Assembly: GCF_000422465.1 (NCBI RefSeq)
Contig: NZ_KE383844.1
Coordinates: forward strand, 1 to 64,000
Direction of reading: 5' to 3'
DNA: 64,000 nucleotides
Source of the DNA: Paenibacillus harenae DSM 16969
GTDB taxonomy: Bacteria > Bacillota > Bacilli > Paenibacillales > Paenibacillaceae
Part shown: positions 32,747 through 42,011 of the stretch, in pieces
Position numbering within the stretch: the first letter of the stretch is position 1
Layout of the letters: each line of letters opens with the position of its first letter
Notes under the pieces: generated by a model
Told to the model about the DNA's origin: nothing
The model's input: the letters and a program-made list of their open reading frames with translations, nothing else
The model's database searches: none
Made by a program: the position numbers and the translations under genes

Positions 32747-34102
32747 GTGAGCTATGAGACCTATTTTCAGAACAAAAGAGAACGGCATCTGGAAGAGCTG
32801 AATGAGTTTCTTACGATACCGAGCATCTCGGCTTTGTCCGAACATAAGCAGGATATGATCAAGGCTGCGGAATGGGTAGCTGCCAAATTGGAGACGGCCG
32901 GTCTGGAGAAAATCGAGATCATCCCCACCGATGGACATCCGATCGTCTATGCCGAGCATATCCATGCTCCAGGCAAACCGACGGTGCTTATCTACGGCCA
33001 TTATGACGTGCAGCCCGTTGATCCGCTGCACCTCTGGAAGACGCCTCCGTTCGAGCCGGCCATCCGCGACGGCAAGCTGTACGCGCGCGGCGCAACGGAT
33101 GATAAAGGGCAGCTTTTCCTGCATGTGAAGGCGATTGAAGCGTTATTGGCAGAAGAAAACAAGCTGCCGGTCAACGTGAAGTTTTGCATAGAAGGAGAAG
33201 AGGAGATTTCAAGCCCTCATCTGCCGGCCTTCATGAAGGCCCATGCGGACAAGCTGGCGACGGATGTTGTCCTGATCTCGGACACCTCGCTTCTTGCCAA
33301 AGGAAAACCGGCGATTTCCACGGGCTTGCGCGGATTATGTTCTCTGGAAGTAACGGTAACGACCGCCAATACGGACCTTCATTCGGGCAGTTTCGGCGGC
33401 GGCGTTCCGAACGCGCTGCACGCGCTGGCGGCCCTGCTCGCATCCCTGCATGATGACCAAGGACGAGTCGCGATTGACGGCTTCTACGAAGGCGTGCCCG
33501 AGCTGTCCGCGGACATGCGCGAAGAATTCCTGAAGCAAAATCATAACGATGAACAATTAAGAGCCGCTCTCGGTCTCGAAGCTTTGTACGGAGAAGAAGG
33601 CTACTCCTTTGTCGAGCGGACCGGCGCAAGGCCGACGCTTGAGCTGAACGGCGTGTGGGGCGGATTTCAAGGCGAAGGCACGAAGACCGTCATTCCGAAG
33701 GAAGCGCATGCCAAAATCACCTGCCGCCTCGTCGGCGACCAGGACCCGGCTAAGACTTTGGATCGGATCTCGGCTCATCTGGAGTCCCATGTCATGCCTG
33801 GGGCAAAGCTTGCCATTAAGCGCGGCGAACAAGCCCGTGCGTTCAACATGGACCCGTCTCATCCCATGCTTCAGAAGGCGGCGGATGCCTATGAGCAGGT
33901 ATACGGCACTCGCGCTCTATTCACGAAGGACGGCGGATCGATTCCGATTGTCGAGACGTTCTCCCGTATCTTGAAGGCTCCCGTCGTCATGATGGGCTTC
34001 GGCCTGCCGGACGAAAACCTGCATGCGCCGAACGAGCATTTCAATCTGGAAAACTTCGACAAAGGCTTGCTTACGATCGTTACATACTTGAAGCAGCTTT
34101 AA
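32747..34102 (+). CDS. M20 family dipeptidase
   Basis: A 451-residue zinc dipeptidase-type enzyme (ArgE/DapE/carnosinase group). Metal and catalytic segments: IYGHYDVQPVDP (H and catalytic D), YARGATDDKGQ (bridging D), FCIEGEEEISSP (catalytic and metal E), ISDTSLL, and a C-terminal NEHFNLENFDKG with the last histidine. The dimerisation domain includes TDLHSGSFGGGVPNALHAL. The start is GTG at 32747 with TAGGAGGT eight bases upstream. Followed by a strong terminator. Probably degrades dipeptides in the cytoplasm. Confidence 0.9.
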   Translation: MSYETYFQNKRERHLEELNEFLTIPSISALSEHKQDMIKAAEWVAAKLETAGLEKIEIIPTDGHPIVYAEHIHAPGKPTVLIYGHYDVQPVDPLHLWKTPPFEPAIRDGKLYARGATDDKGQLFLHVKAIEALLAEENKLPVNVKFCIEGEEEISSPHLPAFMKAHADKLATDVVLISDTSLLAKGKPAISTGLRGLCSLEVTVTTANTDLHSGSFGGGVPNALHALAALLASLHDDQGRVAIDGFYEGVPELSADMREEFLKQNHNDEQLRAALGLEALYGEEGYSFVERTGARPTLELNGVWGGFQGEGTKTVIPKEAHAKITCRLVGDQDPAKTLDRISAHLESHVMPGAKLAIKRGEQARAFNMDPSHPMLQKAADAYEQVYGTRALFTKDGGSIPIVETFSRILKAPVVMMGFGLPDENLHAPNEHFNLENFDKGLLTIVTYLKQL

Positions 34103-34119
34103 ACACCGGCCCCAAAAAT

Positions 34120-34165
34120 ACAGCGGCAGCCCAGGACTTGATCAGTCCTTAAGCTGCCGCTGTTT
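34120..34165 (+). terminator. Terminator after the dipeptidase gene
   Basis: ACAGCGGCAG pairs perfectly with CTGCCGCTGT (34120-34129 with 34154-34163), with an inner AGGACT/AGTCCT stem. The trailing T run is short. Confidence 0.72.
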
Positions 34166-34222
34166 GCGTTGCCTTCCTGTGTGAAGGGAAGCGGATACAG
34201 CGATAATAGCTTTGTATCTTAT

Positions 34223-34411
34223 TTAGCAGGAAAAGCTCCCGCTATTTTCTCGGATTGACGGCTGCTTCACCATATTAGCCGGAAAAACTCCCGTTATTTC
34301 GACGCATTCTGATTGATGTGCGATGAAGTGGCCGAATTAGAAGGAGATATTCCCGTTAGAATCCTTCCAAAACAGATTCCAGGTATTTTAACGGGAGGAT
34401 TTCCCTCTGAT
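34223..34411. repeat. Dispersed 25-bp intergenic repeat motif, three direct and one inverted copy
   Basis: TTAGCAGGAAAAGCTCCCG and its variants begin at 34223, 34275 and 34337, each ending in TTATTT or TTAGAA after about 25 bp. An inverted copy lies at 34385-34410. The gene-free stretch between the dipeptidase and the response regulator (34166-34698) consists mainly of these repeats, the 17-bp repeat at 34472 and a hairpin. Confidence 0.65.
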
Positions 34412-34471
34412 GCGGATGCGGATACGTATACAAACCGGAATAAGGACGAATGCGATCGGGCCTCTGGTACT

Positions 34472-34519
34472 GAGGCACATGCGGTGTCCAGCCAATGGAA
34501 CCGAGGCACATGCGGTGTC
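34472..34519. repeat. 17-bp direct repeat
   Basis: GAGGCACATGCGGTGTC occurs at 34472-34488 and 34503-34519 without mismatch, period 31. No function is apparent. Confidence 0.8.
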
Positions 34520-34549
34520 TAATTGAAGGTAAGGCATCATTCGCAAACC

Positions 34550-34594
34550 AAAAGGCAGGTGGGCTTCGCAACCGCGACGCTCACCTGCCTTTTT
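34550..34594. terminator. Hairpin repeat copy 1 (terminator-like)
   Basis: AAAAGGCAGGTG pairs with CACCTGCCTTTT, with U tracts on both strands and loop sequence GGCTTCGCAACCGCGACGCT. Related hairpins with the same arms and a TTCGCAACC loop occur at 40174-40222 and 53211-53258. Confidence 0.75.
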
Positions 34595-34698
34595 GAATGG
34601 ATATGAATTATTTATTAAATAGGAAAAGACAGACTTTCCTGTCTCGATATTTTCCTATAAACTTGAAAAGCCAAAATAAATTAAATAGGAGAATAGCC

Positions 34699-35400
34699 AT
34701 GAATCGACAAAAAAAAATTGTCATCATTGAGGATGAAAAAGATATTTCACGCATTCTAAGAGACTATTTAACTAAGAACAATTATGAAGCTGCCATTGCC
34801 GGAACCGGGCAGGACGGCTTGAAAATAATAGATCTGCTGCAGCCTGATTTCATCATTCTCGATATCATGCTTCCGGACATGGACGGGATCGATCTCTGCC
34901 GCGAAATTCGCGAACGGAGTAATGTGCCTATCCTGATCCTGAGCGCGCGGGGCAGCGATACGGATAAGGTGCTGGGGCTTGGCTTCGGTGCCGACGATTA
35001 TATGACGAAGCCGTTCTCGCTAAGTGAATTACTAGCCCGCATCAACGCTCACTTCCGCAGATACGATAGCATGGCATCCGCTCCATCCCTGGACCCGGAT
35101 ACCTTACGCTTTGGAAGGCTGGCAATTGATAAAAAAGCTTATAAAGTCACAGTAGACGGCGAAGAGGTTTCTTTGTCCGCCAAGGAATTTGAGCTGCTCT
35201 ATCATTTAGCTAGCCACAAAAACCAGGTATTCACGAAAGCACAGCTGCTGGATGCGATATGGGGATATGCCAACTACGGAGATGAAAATACAGTAACCGT
35301 TTATATCCGGCGGCTGCGAGAAAAGCTGGAAGCGGACCCGTCAAGTCCCGTTTATCTTAAAACCGTGTGGGGCGTTGGATATAAATTTAGCGTAAACTAA
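34699..35400 (+). CDS. OmpR/PhoB-family response regulator
   Basis: A 233-residue response regulator. The receiver domain (about 5-120) has the acidic pair IIEDEKD, the phosphoacceptor aspartate in FIILDIMLPDMDG, and KPFSLSELLARI. The C-terminal winged helix (about 135-230) has LSAKEFELLYHLASHKNQVF and the NTVTVYIRRLREKLE recognition region. The ATG at 34699 with AGGAG seven bases upstream gives the standard N-terminus; an in-frame ATG at 34597 is spurious. It forms an operon with the kinase and ABC transporter genes downstream. Confidence 0.92.
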   Translation: MNRQKKIVIIEDEKDISRILRDYLTKNNYEAAIAGTGQDGLKIIDLLQPDFIILDIMLPDMDGIDLCREIRERSNVPILILSARGSDTDKVLGLGFGADDYMTKPFSLSELLARINAHFRRYDSMASAPSLDPDTLRFGRLAIDKKAYKVTVDGEEVSLSAKEFELLYHLASHKNQVFTKAQLLDAIWGYANYGDENTVTVYIRRLREKLEADPSSPVYLKTVWGVGYKFSVN

Positions 35401-35422
35401 AGAATGCGATCGGAGATGACAC

Positions 35423-36859
35423 ATGTCTTTAAACAACTGGTCAACCAAATGGCTGACAGCCGTCCTGCTTCTTCTTGTTTTACTGACAGGCAGCAGCACG
35501 TATTTGCTCTTATACAGCTTATCCAACGATAATGAACCCTCCTCCAGCTATGTCATTAATCAAGTTCGGCTAATCGTCAACCCTCTTATGCTCTATCTGG
35601 AGCAAAATAGCGGTCGTATCGGAACGGATGAGGTACAAGCCGAGCTCAAGAGATTGACAAACGATAACGGGATTCATCTGGTATATGCGCAATTGGACGG
35701 AACAGTTCCCTTCCGTTCAACATCTTCTTTCCTGCCTAGGGAAATAAACGCCAACCGCTCGCTCCATTATGATCTTTATTCGGCCAAGCAAGAAGACGGG
35801 TTATTCAAAATCGCTTTTCCCGTCATAGACAAGGATTCACAAATGCAAGTAGGAAATGCTATATACCTCCTGCCCGAAAGCAAGGTCTTTCTGCCTAAAT
35901 CCTATAATCGCCCGATCCTCTCCTTCCTTGTAATCGTTTTTTCCTCCCTTTTAGCAGTCATTTTGCTTATTTCCATGAGATATAAAATCAAACATCATTT
36001 TATATCGCCTATTCATCAGCTCAAGCATCATGCGGAAGCGATACTTAAAGGAAAATATGAGGAGAAGACCATGTATGCAGGCATGAATGAAATGGGCGAT
36101 TTATTTGCGATGTTTGATCAGATGAGGATAGAAATCATGTATTTGAGTATCCAAAGAATGAAGCAGGAGAAGGCGCAAAAGGAGCTCATCACCAATATCT
36201 CGCATGAAATCAAAACGCCGATCACGACCGTCAAAGCCTACATCGACGCTATACTCGAGGGCGTCTGCTCCGATACGGAGGGAATATTGGAGTATGTCGA
36301 AATCATGCGGACCCATACCGACAAAATGGCCAGGCTGGTGGAGGATCTCATCCTTCATGCCCTGCAGGATCTGGGTCAAATTACCGTCGAGCCTCGTGAG
36401 CAGTATAGTCAGGAAGTACTCCAGAGGATCTTAAAGCCAATTGGCCATTATGTGCGCACGAACGGTTTGTCCTACATAGAACCAAAGGAAATTCCCAATG
36501 TGCTGATCCCGATCGATGCCGTTCGCATCGAGCAGGTCATCTCCAATTTGGTGTCCAATGCGCTGAAGCACTCCTCTCCCGGCGACTCCATCCGGATTGA
36601 AGCAGAACTTGATTCAGGAAAGCTGAGGATCACCATCGCAGACACAGGCAGAGGCATTCTGCCTCAGGATATGCCGTTTATATTCGATCGTTATTTTAGA
36701 GGCCACGCCGATGAAGGCAGCAAGGCATTCGTACAGGCAGGCACCGGACTCGGCCTTTCCATCTGCAAGACGATTATCGAAGCGCACGGCGGAACGATTT
36801 CCTTCGCCAGTAAGCAGGACCTGGGAACGACCTTTCACTTTACTCTGCCTTTATGTTAG
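35423..36859 (+). CDS. Sensor histidine kinase
   Basis: A 478-residue membrane kinase. It has a transmembrane helix (about 10-32), an extracellular region of about 130 residues, a second helix (about 162-186), a HAMP-like linker, a HisKA domain with H261 in NISHEIKTPITTVKAYI and an HATPase_c domain (SNLVSNALKHSS, ADTGRGI, GTGLGLSI). The sizeable extracellular domain distinguishes it from the BceS type, which lacks one. It lies 22 bp after its response regulator. Confidence 0.92.
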   Translation: MSLNNWSTKWLTAVLLLLVLLTGSSTYLLLYSLSNDNEPSSSYVINQVRLIVNPLMLYLEQNSGRIGTDEVQAELKRLTNDNGIHLVYAQLDGTVPFRSTSSFLPREINANRSLHYDLYSAKQEDGLFKIAFPVIDKDSQMQVGNAIYLLPESKVFLPKSYNRPILSFLVIVFSSLLAVILLISMRYKIKHHFISPIHQLKHHAEAILKGKYEEKTMYAGMNEMGDLFAMFDQMRIEIMYLSIQRMKQEKAQKELITNISHEIKTPITTVKAYIDAILEGVCSDTEGILEYVEIMRTHTDKMARLVEDLILHALQDLGQITVEPREQYSQEVLQRILKPIGHYVRTNGLSYIEPKEIPNVLIPIDAVRIEQVISNLVSNALKHSSPGDSIRIEAELDSGKLRITIADTGRGILPQDMPFIFDRYFRGHADEGSKAFVQAGTGLGLSICKTIIEAHGGTISFASKQDLGTTFHFTLPLC

Positions 36860-36953
36860 TTCCGTCAGTAATAGTTTATTAATAACTTGATAAGCCTTTT
36901 TAAAGATCGGGGGGGTACACTTTTACTCATATAAAAATCGGGAGTGAAGAAGT

Positions 36954-37712
36954 ATGGCCAAGAAAACGATTATCCGCGCCAAAAATCTTAGCAAAACCTA
37001 CAACACCGGAAGCGAGCAATATCATGCGATTCGAAATCTTGATCTGGAAATCTACGAAGGGGATTTCACGGTCATCATGGGAAATTCGGGTTCGGGCAAA
37101 TCCACCCTGCTTTATCTTCTCAGCGGACTGGATAACGTGACGGCCGGAGAGGTTTACTTTCGTGACCAGCGCATTGACAATTATAACGAGAACGAGCTTT
37201 CCGACTTTCGCACGAGAAAAATAGGCTACATCTATCAGAGCATCAACCTGGTTCCAGACCTGTCTATCTTGGATAACATCTCTTTGCCCGCCTATATTGC
37301 GGGTCAGAAGAAAAACAATGTGAAAGCAAAAGCGATCGGACTGATGAAGGCAATGGGAATCGAAGGGCAGAACACCCGCCTACCCTCGCAAACCTCCGGA
37401 GGCCAGCAGCAGCGTGCAGCGATTGCCAGAGCTTTGATCAACTCGCCGGACATCGTCTTCGCAGACGAACCGACAGGCAGCCTGAACTTTGAGCACGGCA
37501 ACGCCGTCCTCGATATCCTGACCAAGATGAACCGCGATGGACAATCCGTCGTCATGGTTACTCATGATTTGAAAGCCGCGTGCAGAGCGGATCGGCTGAT
37601 TTTTATTCGAGACGGCAAAATCGGCGGAATTCTCGAGTTTGACAAATACGATGGCCGCCACACGAAAGACAGAGAATCCATGATCTTTGCTTTTGTTTCA
37701 GGGAAGGAGTGA
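36954..37712 (+). CDS. ABC transporter ATP-binding protein (MacB/BceA/LolD type)
   Basis: A 252-residue ATPase. It has Walker A GNSGSGKSTLL, the Q-loop YIYQSINLVPDLS, signature QTSGGQQQRAAIARAL (a TSGG variant of LSGG) and Walker B IVFADEPTGSLN. It is the partner of the FtsX-type permease that follows. Co-located with a two-component system, as in antimicrobial-peptide or cell-envelope-stress detoxification modules. GGGAGTGAAG precedes the ATG. Confidence 0.92.
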   Translation: MAKKTIIRAKNLSKTYNTGSEQYHAIRNLDLEIYEGDFTVIMGNSGSGKSTLLYLLSGLDNVTAGEVYFRDQRIDNYNENELSDFRTRKIGYIYQSINLVPDLSILDNISLPAYIAGQKKNNVKAKAIGLMKAMGIEGQNTRLPSQTSGGQQQRAAIARALINSPDIVFADEPTGSLNFEHGNAVLDILTKMNRDGQSVVMVTHDLKAACRADRLIFIRDGKIGGILEFDKYDGRHTKDRESMIFAFVSGKE

Positions 37713-37717
37713 TCCGC

Positions 37718-40129
37718 ATGGCTGCCATATGGACACTTTGCTCGTCCTATCTCAAGAAAAGCAAAATACAAAACCTGTTCATCACTTTGCTCATCCTATT
37801 GTCTACCTTGCTGGTCGCAACAGCGACCATTATTATTGCCAACACAGGCAATTTGTTCTCCGATATGCACAACCGGACCAATGGATCGCACCAGATTCTG
37901 ACGCTGGAGAAGGAGCTGCATGATCCGCAGTCTGTTCATCAATGGTGGGAGTCACAGCACGGGGTCGATGTATCAAAGCTGCTGCGCTATCGCACATTAT
38001 CCGGAATTACCTATAAAAACAATGACATCCCTAATCTTTATCTGTATATGATGAATACGCCCGAACCGCCATTTGTGGTCGATGAACTTGTTTTTGCAAA
38101 GGGCGTCCAAAGCGCAACGCCTGCGAGCGGAACGGTATGGATTCCTACCTCCATGGCAAATTCCATAGGGATAGCGGTTGGAGATACGGTTGGCTTTAAT
38201 ACTGGCTCCGAGCACCTGCAGCTGCAGGTGTCCGCCATCGTTGTCGACGTCCCTTATGGCGCACCGTTCACAAATACGGCCCGTATCTGGATGAACAACC
38301 AGGACTATCAGGAAAAAATAACGCCGCTGCCCGGAAAAGATTATTACCTGATCGGACTCCGATTTGATGACTACAGCAGCAATCCGAGCTATTGGGAGCG
38401 CTTCGCAATAGAGCTTGGCAGCCCATTCCTTGAAACCAAAATGGAGTTTGAGGGCATGTCCTCCTTCTACCTGATTATTAACAAGATTATTGGCTTCATT
38501 ATGATTTTCCTCGGACTGGTTATGATGCTGATCGCTCTGATTACCATTGGCTTCACCATTTCCGATGCCATTCTCGCCAATTATAAAACGATAGGCGTAC
38601 TCAAATCATTGGGTCTGACCTCGCGCAGCATGATCGGCACCTATGTCATTCAATATACTTTTCTGTCCTTCATTGCCATAATTCCCGGCCTTGCTCTAAG
38701 CACCATTCTTTCCAAGATCATTATTAACCTTTCGGTCTCGTCTCTGAAGACGGAGAATGCGGAGCTTGCCATAAAGGGATTAAGCGCGGCTATGCTTGTC
38801 GGACTTCTGCTATTCGGATTAGTTATTCTGTTCGTCGTTTTTTATGCGAGAAGAGCCCGCTCCGTACAGCCCGTGCAAGCGATCCGTTACGGCATGTCCG
38901 AGATGGAAAGCAGCAAGATAACGAAAAGATTGAATGCTGCAGGCACAAGCAAAATCGGGTTTGGAAGCCTGCCCGTCATCGCCGTCATCGGCCTGAGAAA
39001 CCTGATCAAAAACAGGAAAGGCTCAGCACTCATGCTGGTATTGACGATGATGGCTTCCTCCGTGCTCGTACTCGGGTTCGTCGTACTGAACAGTATTATC
39101 GGCATTCAGCAAACCGCTGCCAAGTGGGGCTACGATTCCGCCAACATAGCAGCTATGGTCATCAATAAAACAACCTTCTCCCGCGCTGATTTCGAGCGCA
39201 CCCTGTCTGCCGATTCAAGAATAAAGGACAAGGGATGGCAGAGTAATCTGACCGGGATCGTGAGCACCGAGCCGCTGCCCGGCAATGATTCAGCAAGCAG
39301 ACAGCCTTTAAGCATTTATTTAAGCGTCTTAGATGGGGACTATGAGCAGATGGGCTTCGAGACCGTGACCGGCTACAATCCGCGTTACAAGAACGAAATC
39401 GCCTTGGGCGTGAACGTGGCGAACACCTTGAATAAGGAACTGGGCGATATCGTCGACGTGTATATCGCTGGCAAGAAGCAATCCCTACTCGTCACGGGTA
39501 TTTACCAGGCCATCGCCAATTCTTCTTATTCCGCACGGGTTACGATTGATGCCGTAAGAACCGTAAATCCGTCTTTTAACGACATGGATGTGTCCTTTAT
39601 TAACGTGCAGGATATCTCGCAGGCCGATGCCGTTGTGAGCGATCTGAATGCAAGATTCAAGGATTCCGCTTCCGTCGTGACCCAGAAGACACTGCTGGAT
39701 TCCGTCTTCAAGGAGGCCTCAAACATGCTCATCTACCCATTGAGCTTGATGGGACTGCTGTTTATCATCGTCACCTTCATTATTATTTACAGCACCTGCC
39801 GCATTAACATTCGAAAGGAGAGCAGAACCTATGGCATTTATAAGTCAATCGGGATGACCTCCAATCGAATCCGATTCTCCATTGCGCTTGGCATAGCGGC
39901 TTTATCGGCTCTGGGAGCGCTGCTTGGTATCCTCATCGGCGTATATTTGCTGCCTGTCCTCCTCGAGAGCGTTCTTGTCAGCTACGGCATTGTGAAATTG
40001 CCGGTCATCCTTAATTGGGGCGGAATTCTGGCTATTGCATCCGTAAGTGTCTTCTCTGCCGCTCTTGGTTCGTGGGCATCATCCAAAGTGATTCAGAAAG
40101 CTTCACCACGCATTCTGGTGGTCGAATAA
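37718..40129 (+). CDS. FtsX-like ABC transporter permease
   Basis: An 803-residue permease with an N-terminal helix, a large extracellular MacB-like region, three helices around 260-390, a second FtsX unit (helix near 435-460, extracellular region about 465-660) and three C-terminal helices. The ATG at 37718, with AAGGAG eight bases upstream, is preferred over the GTG at 37709 that overlaps the ATPase stop codon. With the ATPase, kinase and regulator it forms a four-gene module likely to sense and remove an envelope-active compound. A hairpin repeat terminates the operon. Confidence 0.9.
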   Translation: MAAIWTLCSSYLKKSKIQNLFITLLILLSTLLVATATIIIANTGNLFSDMHNRTNGSHQILTLEKELHDPQSVHQWWESQHGVDVSKLLRYRTLSGITYKNNDIPNLYLYMMNTPEPPFVVDELVFAKGVQSATPASGTVWIPTSMANSIGIAVGDTVGFNTGSEHLQLQVSAIVVDVPYGAPFTNTARIWMNNQDYQEKITPLPGKDYYLIGLRFDDYSSNPSYWERFAIELGSPFLETKMEFEGMSSFYLIINKIIGFIMIFLGLVMMLIALITIGFTISDAILANYKTIGVLKSLGLTSRSMIGTYVIQYTFLSFIAIIPGLALSTILSKIIINLSVSSLKTENAELAIKGLSAAMLVGLLLFGLVILFVVFYARRARSVQPVQAIRYGMSEMESSKITKRLNAAGTSKIGFGSLPVIAVIGLRNLIKNRKGSALMLVLTMMASSVLVLGFVVLNSIIGIQQTAAKWGYDSANIAAMVINKTTFSRADFERTLSADSRIKDKGWQSNLTGIVSTEPLPGNDSASRQPLSIYLSVLDGDYEQMGFETVTGYNPRYKNEIALGVNVANTLNKELGDIVDVYIAGKKQSLLVTGIYQAIANSSYSARVTIDAVRTVNPSFNDMDVSFINVQDISQADAVVSDLNARFKDSASVVTQKTLLDSVFKEASNMLIYPLSLMGLLFIIVTFIIIYSTCRINIRKESRTYGIYKSIGMTSNRIRFSIALGIAALSALGALLGILIGVYLLPVLLESVLVSYGIVKLPVILNWGGILAIASVSVFSAALGSWASSKVIQKASPRILVVE

Positions 40130-40173
40130 CGGCTGTTTCACCCATGCCTAAAATTTGCGTTCCTTCACTGAAC

Positions 40174-40222
40174 AAAAGGCAGGCAAGCTTCGCAACCTAA
40201 TGCGACGCTTGCCTGCCTTTTT
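40174..40222. terminator. Hairpin repeat copy 2 (terminator between convergent operons)
   Basis: AAAAGGCAGGCAAGC pairs with GCTTGCCTGCCTTTT, a 15-bp stem, with U tracts on both strands. It serves the permease gene on the left and the sugar permease gene on the right. Related to the hairpin at 34550-34594. Confidence 0.85.
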
Positions 40223-40224
40223 CA

Positions 40225-41061
40225 TTATTTTATCCCCGAGAAGGTGATGCCTTGAATAAACGATTTTTGAACCAGGAAGTAAAGAATGATGATCGGGAAG
40301 GTGATCAGGACGGAGGCGGCCATTAGCATCTGCCACTCCGCTCCATGCTGCGTCTTAAAGGCCTGAAGCCCCAGCATGATCGTATATTTGCTCTCATCCG
40401 ACAAATAAATTAACGGCCCCTGGTAATCCGTCCAGCTTCCCATGAATTGAAACAAAGCAATCGTTAGCAGAGCAGGCCTGCATAACGGAAGCATAATTCC
40501 CCAGTAAATGCGCAGCTCCGACGCCCCGTCGATCCGCGCCGCATCCTCCAATTCCTTCGGAAGCCCCATAAAGAACTGCCGCAGCAGGAAGATATAGAAC
40601 GGAGCGCCGAAGAATGCAGGCAGCCACAGCGGGATGGACGTTCCTACCCAACCGAAATTTTTGAATAAAATAAAGATCGGAATCATCGTTACCTGATAAG
40701 GCACCATCATGACGACCAAGGTCAACGCGAAGAGCGGCTTCGCCCCTTTCCAGGGGATGCGGGCGATCCCGTAGGCAACCAGCGGACAGGCGAACAGGAC
40801 GCCGAGCGTCGCAAGTCCGGAGATGGTCAGCGTGTTCCCCAAGTACTGGAAGAACGGCACATAGTTGACCGAATCGGGATAGTTGCTCCATACGAACATG
40901 CCTGGAATCCATTTGGGCGGCCACAGGAACAGTTCGTTATCCGGCTTCAATGAAGTAGAGACCATCCATACAAACGGCATCAAGAAGAACAACCCGACGA
41001 TAATAAGAAAGGCATGCGTGCCTGCGTGCTGGATTCGCTTAATAGATGGTTGAGATTTCAT
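40225..41061 (-). CDS. Carbohydrate ABC transporter permease (MalG type)
   Basis: A 278-residue inner-membrane permease of the CUT1 family with six predicted helices. The EAA loop EDAARIDGASELRIYWGIMLPL, cut here, is the conserved contact for the ATPase. PDNELFLWPPKW is the usual periplasmic motif of MalG-type proteins. AGGAGG lies eight bases before the ATG. It is the last gene of the YesN-YesM-SBP-permease-permease group; no ATPase gene is present, so a shared MsmX-type ATPase elsewhere is expected. Confidence 0.92.
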   Translation of the reverse strand: MKSQPSIKRIQHAGTHAFLIIVGLFFLMPFVWMVSTSLKPDNELFLWPPKWIPGMFVWSNYPDSVNYVPFFQYLGNTLTISGLATLGVLFACPLVAYGIARIPWKGAKPLFALTLVVMMVPYQVTMIPIFILFKNFGWVGTSIPLWLPAFFGAPFYIFLLRQFFMGLPKELEDAARIDGASELRIYWGIMLPLCRPALLTIALFQFMGSWTDYQGPLIYLSDESKYTIMLGLQAFKTQHGAEWQMLMAASVLITFPIIILYFLVQKSFIQGITFSGIK

Positions 41062-41073
41062 CGTTGCCGCCTC

Positions 41074-41979
41074 CTAATCTTTCCCTTGATAATAGACCCA
41101 GCGTTTCTGAGAAATAAAGATCAACGCAGTCAGTATCACTACGATCAAGAAAAGAATCCACGCCATGGCGGACGCATAGCCCATCTTCAAATAGCCGAAT
41201 CCGTTCGTATAGAGATACATGACATAGAACATCATCGAGTTGGCCGGCGTCCCTTGACCGTTCGATAAGGTATAGGGGAGTACGAAGTTTTGCAAGGCGC
41301 CGATCGTTCCCATAATGAGGTTGAAGAAGATGACCGGCGTCAGCAGCGGCAGCGTAATATGCTTCAAACGCTGAATCAGGCTCGCACCGTCAACCTCTGC
41401 CGCATCGTAATAATCCTGCGGAATGTCCTGCAAGCCCGCAAGATAAATAACAATCGACTGCCCGACTCCCCATAGACTCATCAGAATGAGCGACGGCTTC
41501 GACCAATATTCGCTTCCCAGCCATGCCGGGCCCGGAATCCCGATCTGCTCCAGCCAATGATTGACCAGCCCGAACTGCGGATTGAGCAGCCATAGCCAAA
41601 TAATCGTCGTCGCGATGGGCGGCACCAGGCTCGGAACAAAAAACAACGTTCGATAAAAGCCTTGCCCGCGGATTTTCACATTCAGAATGAGAGCAAGCCC
41701 AATCCCGAAGATCATGCTGATCGGAACGAAGAACACCGTATAAAAAAGCGTATTATAAATGCTTATCCAGAAGACATTGTCCTTGAACAAGGTCTGATAG
41801 TTCTCCAAACCAACCCATTCCCCGGGGTTAAGGATGCTGTAAGAGGTAAAGCTGTAATAAATCGACATGATGAGCGGATAGGCATGGAATAACAATAACC
41901 CCAGTATCCAAGGCGCTGTAAAAATAAGGCCGTACAGGACCATTTTTCGCTCGAATCTCGTTTTCTTGGCTTTGATCAA
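41074..41979 (-). CDS. Carbohydrate ABC transporter permease (MalF type)
   Basis: A 301-residue CUT1 permease with six predicted helices and the EAA loop YDAAEVDGASLIQRLKHITL. The start is TTG at 41979 behind a run of GGA triplets that forms a very strong ribosome binding site. Twelve bp separate it from the second permease gene. It acts with the MalG-type permease and the lipoprotein encoded upstream. Confidence 0.92.
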   Translation of the reverse strand: MIKAKKTRFERKMVLYGLIFTAPWILGLLLFHAYPLIMSIYYSFTSYSILNPGEWVGLENYQTLFKDNVFWISIYNTLFYTVFFVPISMIFGIGLALILNVKIRGQGFYRTLFFVPSLVPPIATTIIWLWLLNPQFGLVNHWLEQIGIPGPAWLGSEYWSKPSLILMSLWGVGQSIVIYLAGLQDIPQDYYDAAEVDGASLIQRLKHITLPLLTPVIFFNLIMGTIGALQNFVLPYTLSNGQGTPANSMMFYVMYLYTNGFGYLKMGYASAMAWILFLIVVILTALIFISQKRWVYYQGKD

Positions 41980-42011
41980 TCGCCTCTCCTCCTCCTCCTC
42001 CTTTCCGCCGG

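Noticed and set aside
41980..42005. GGA triplet run before the MalF-type permease as a regulatory microsatellite
   Set aside because: It is explained as an extended ribosome binding site for the TTG start at 41979.
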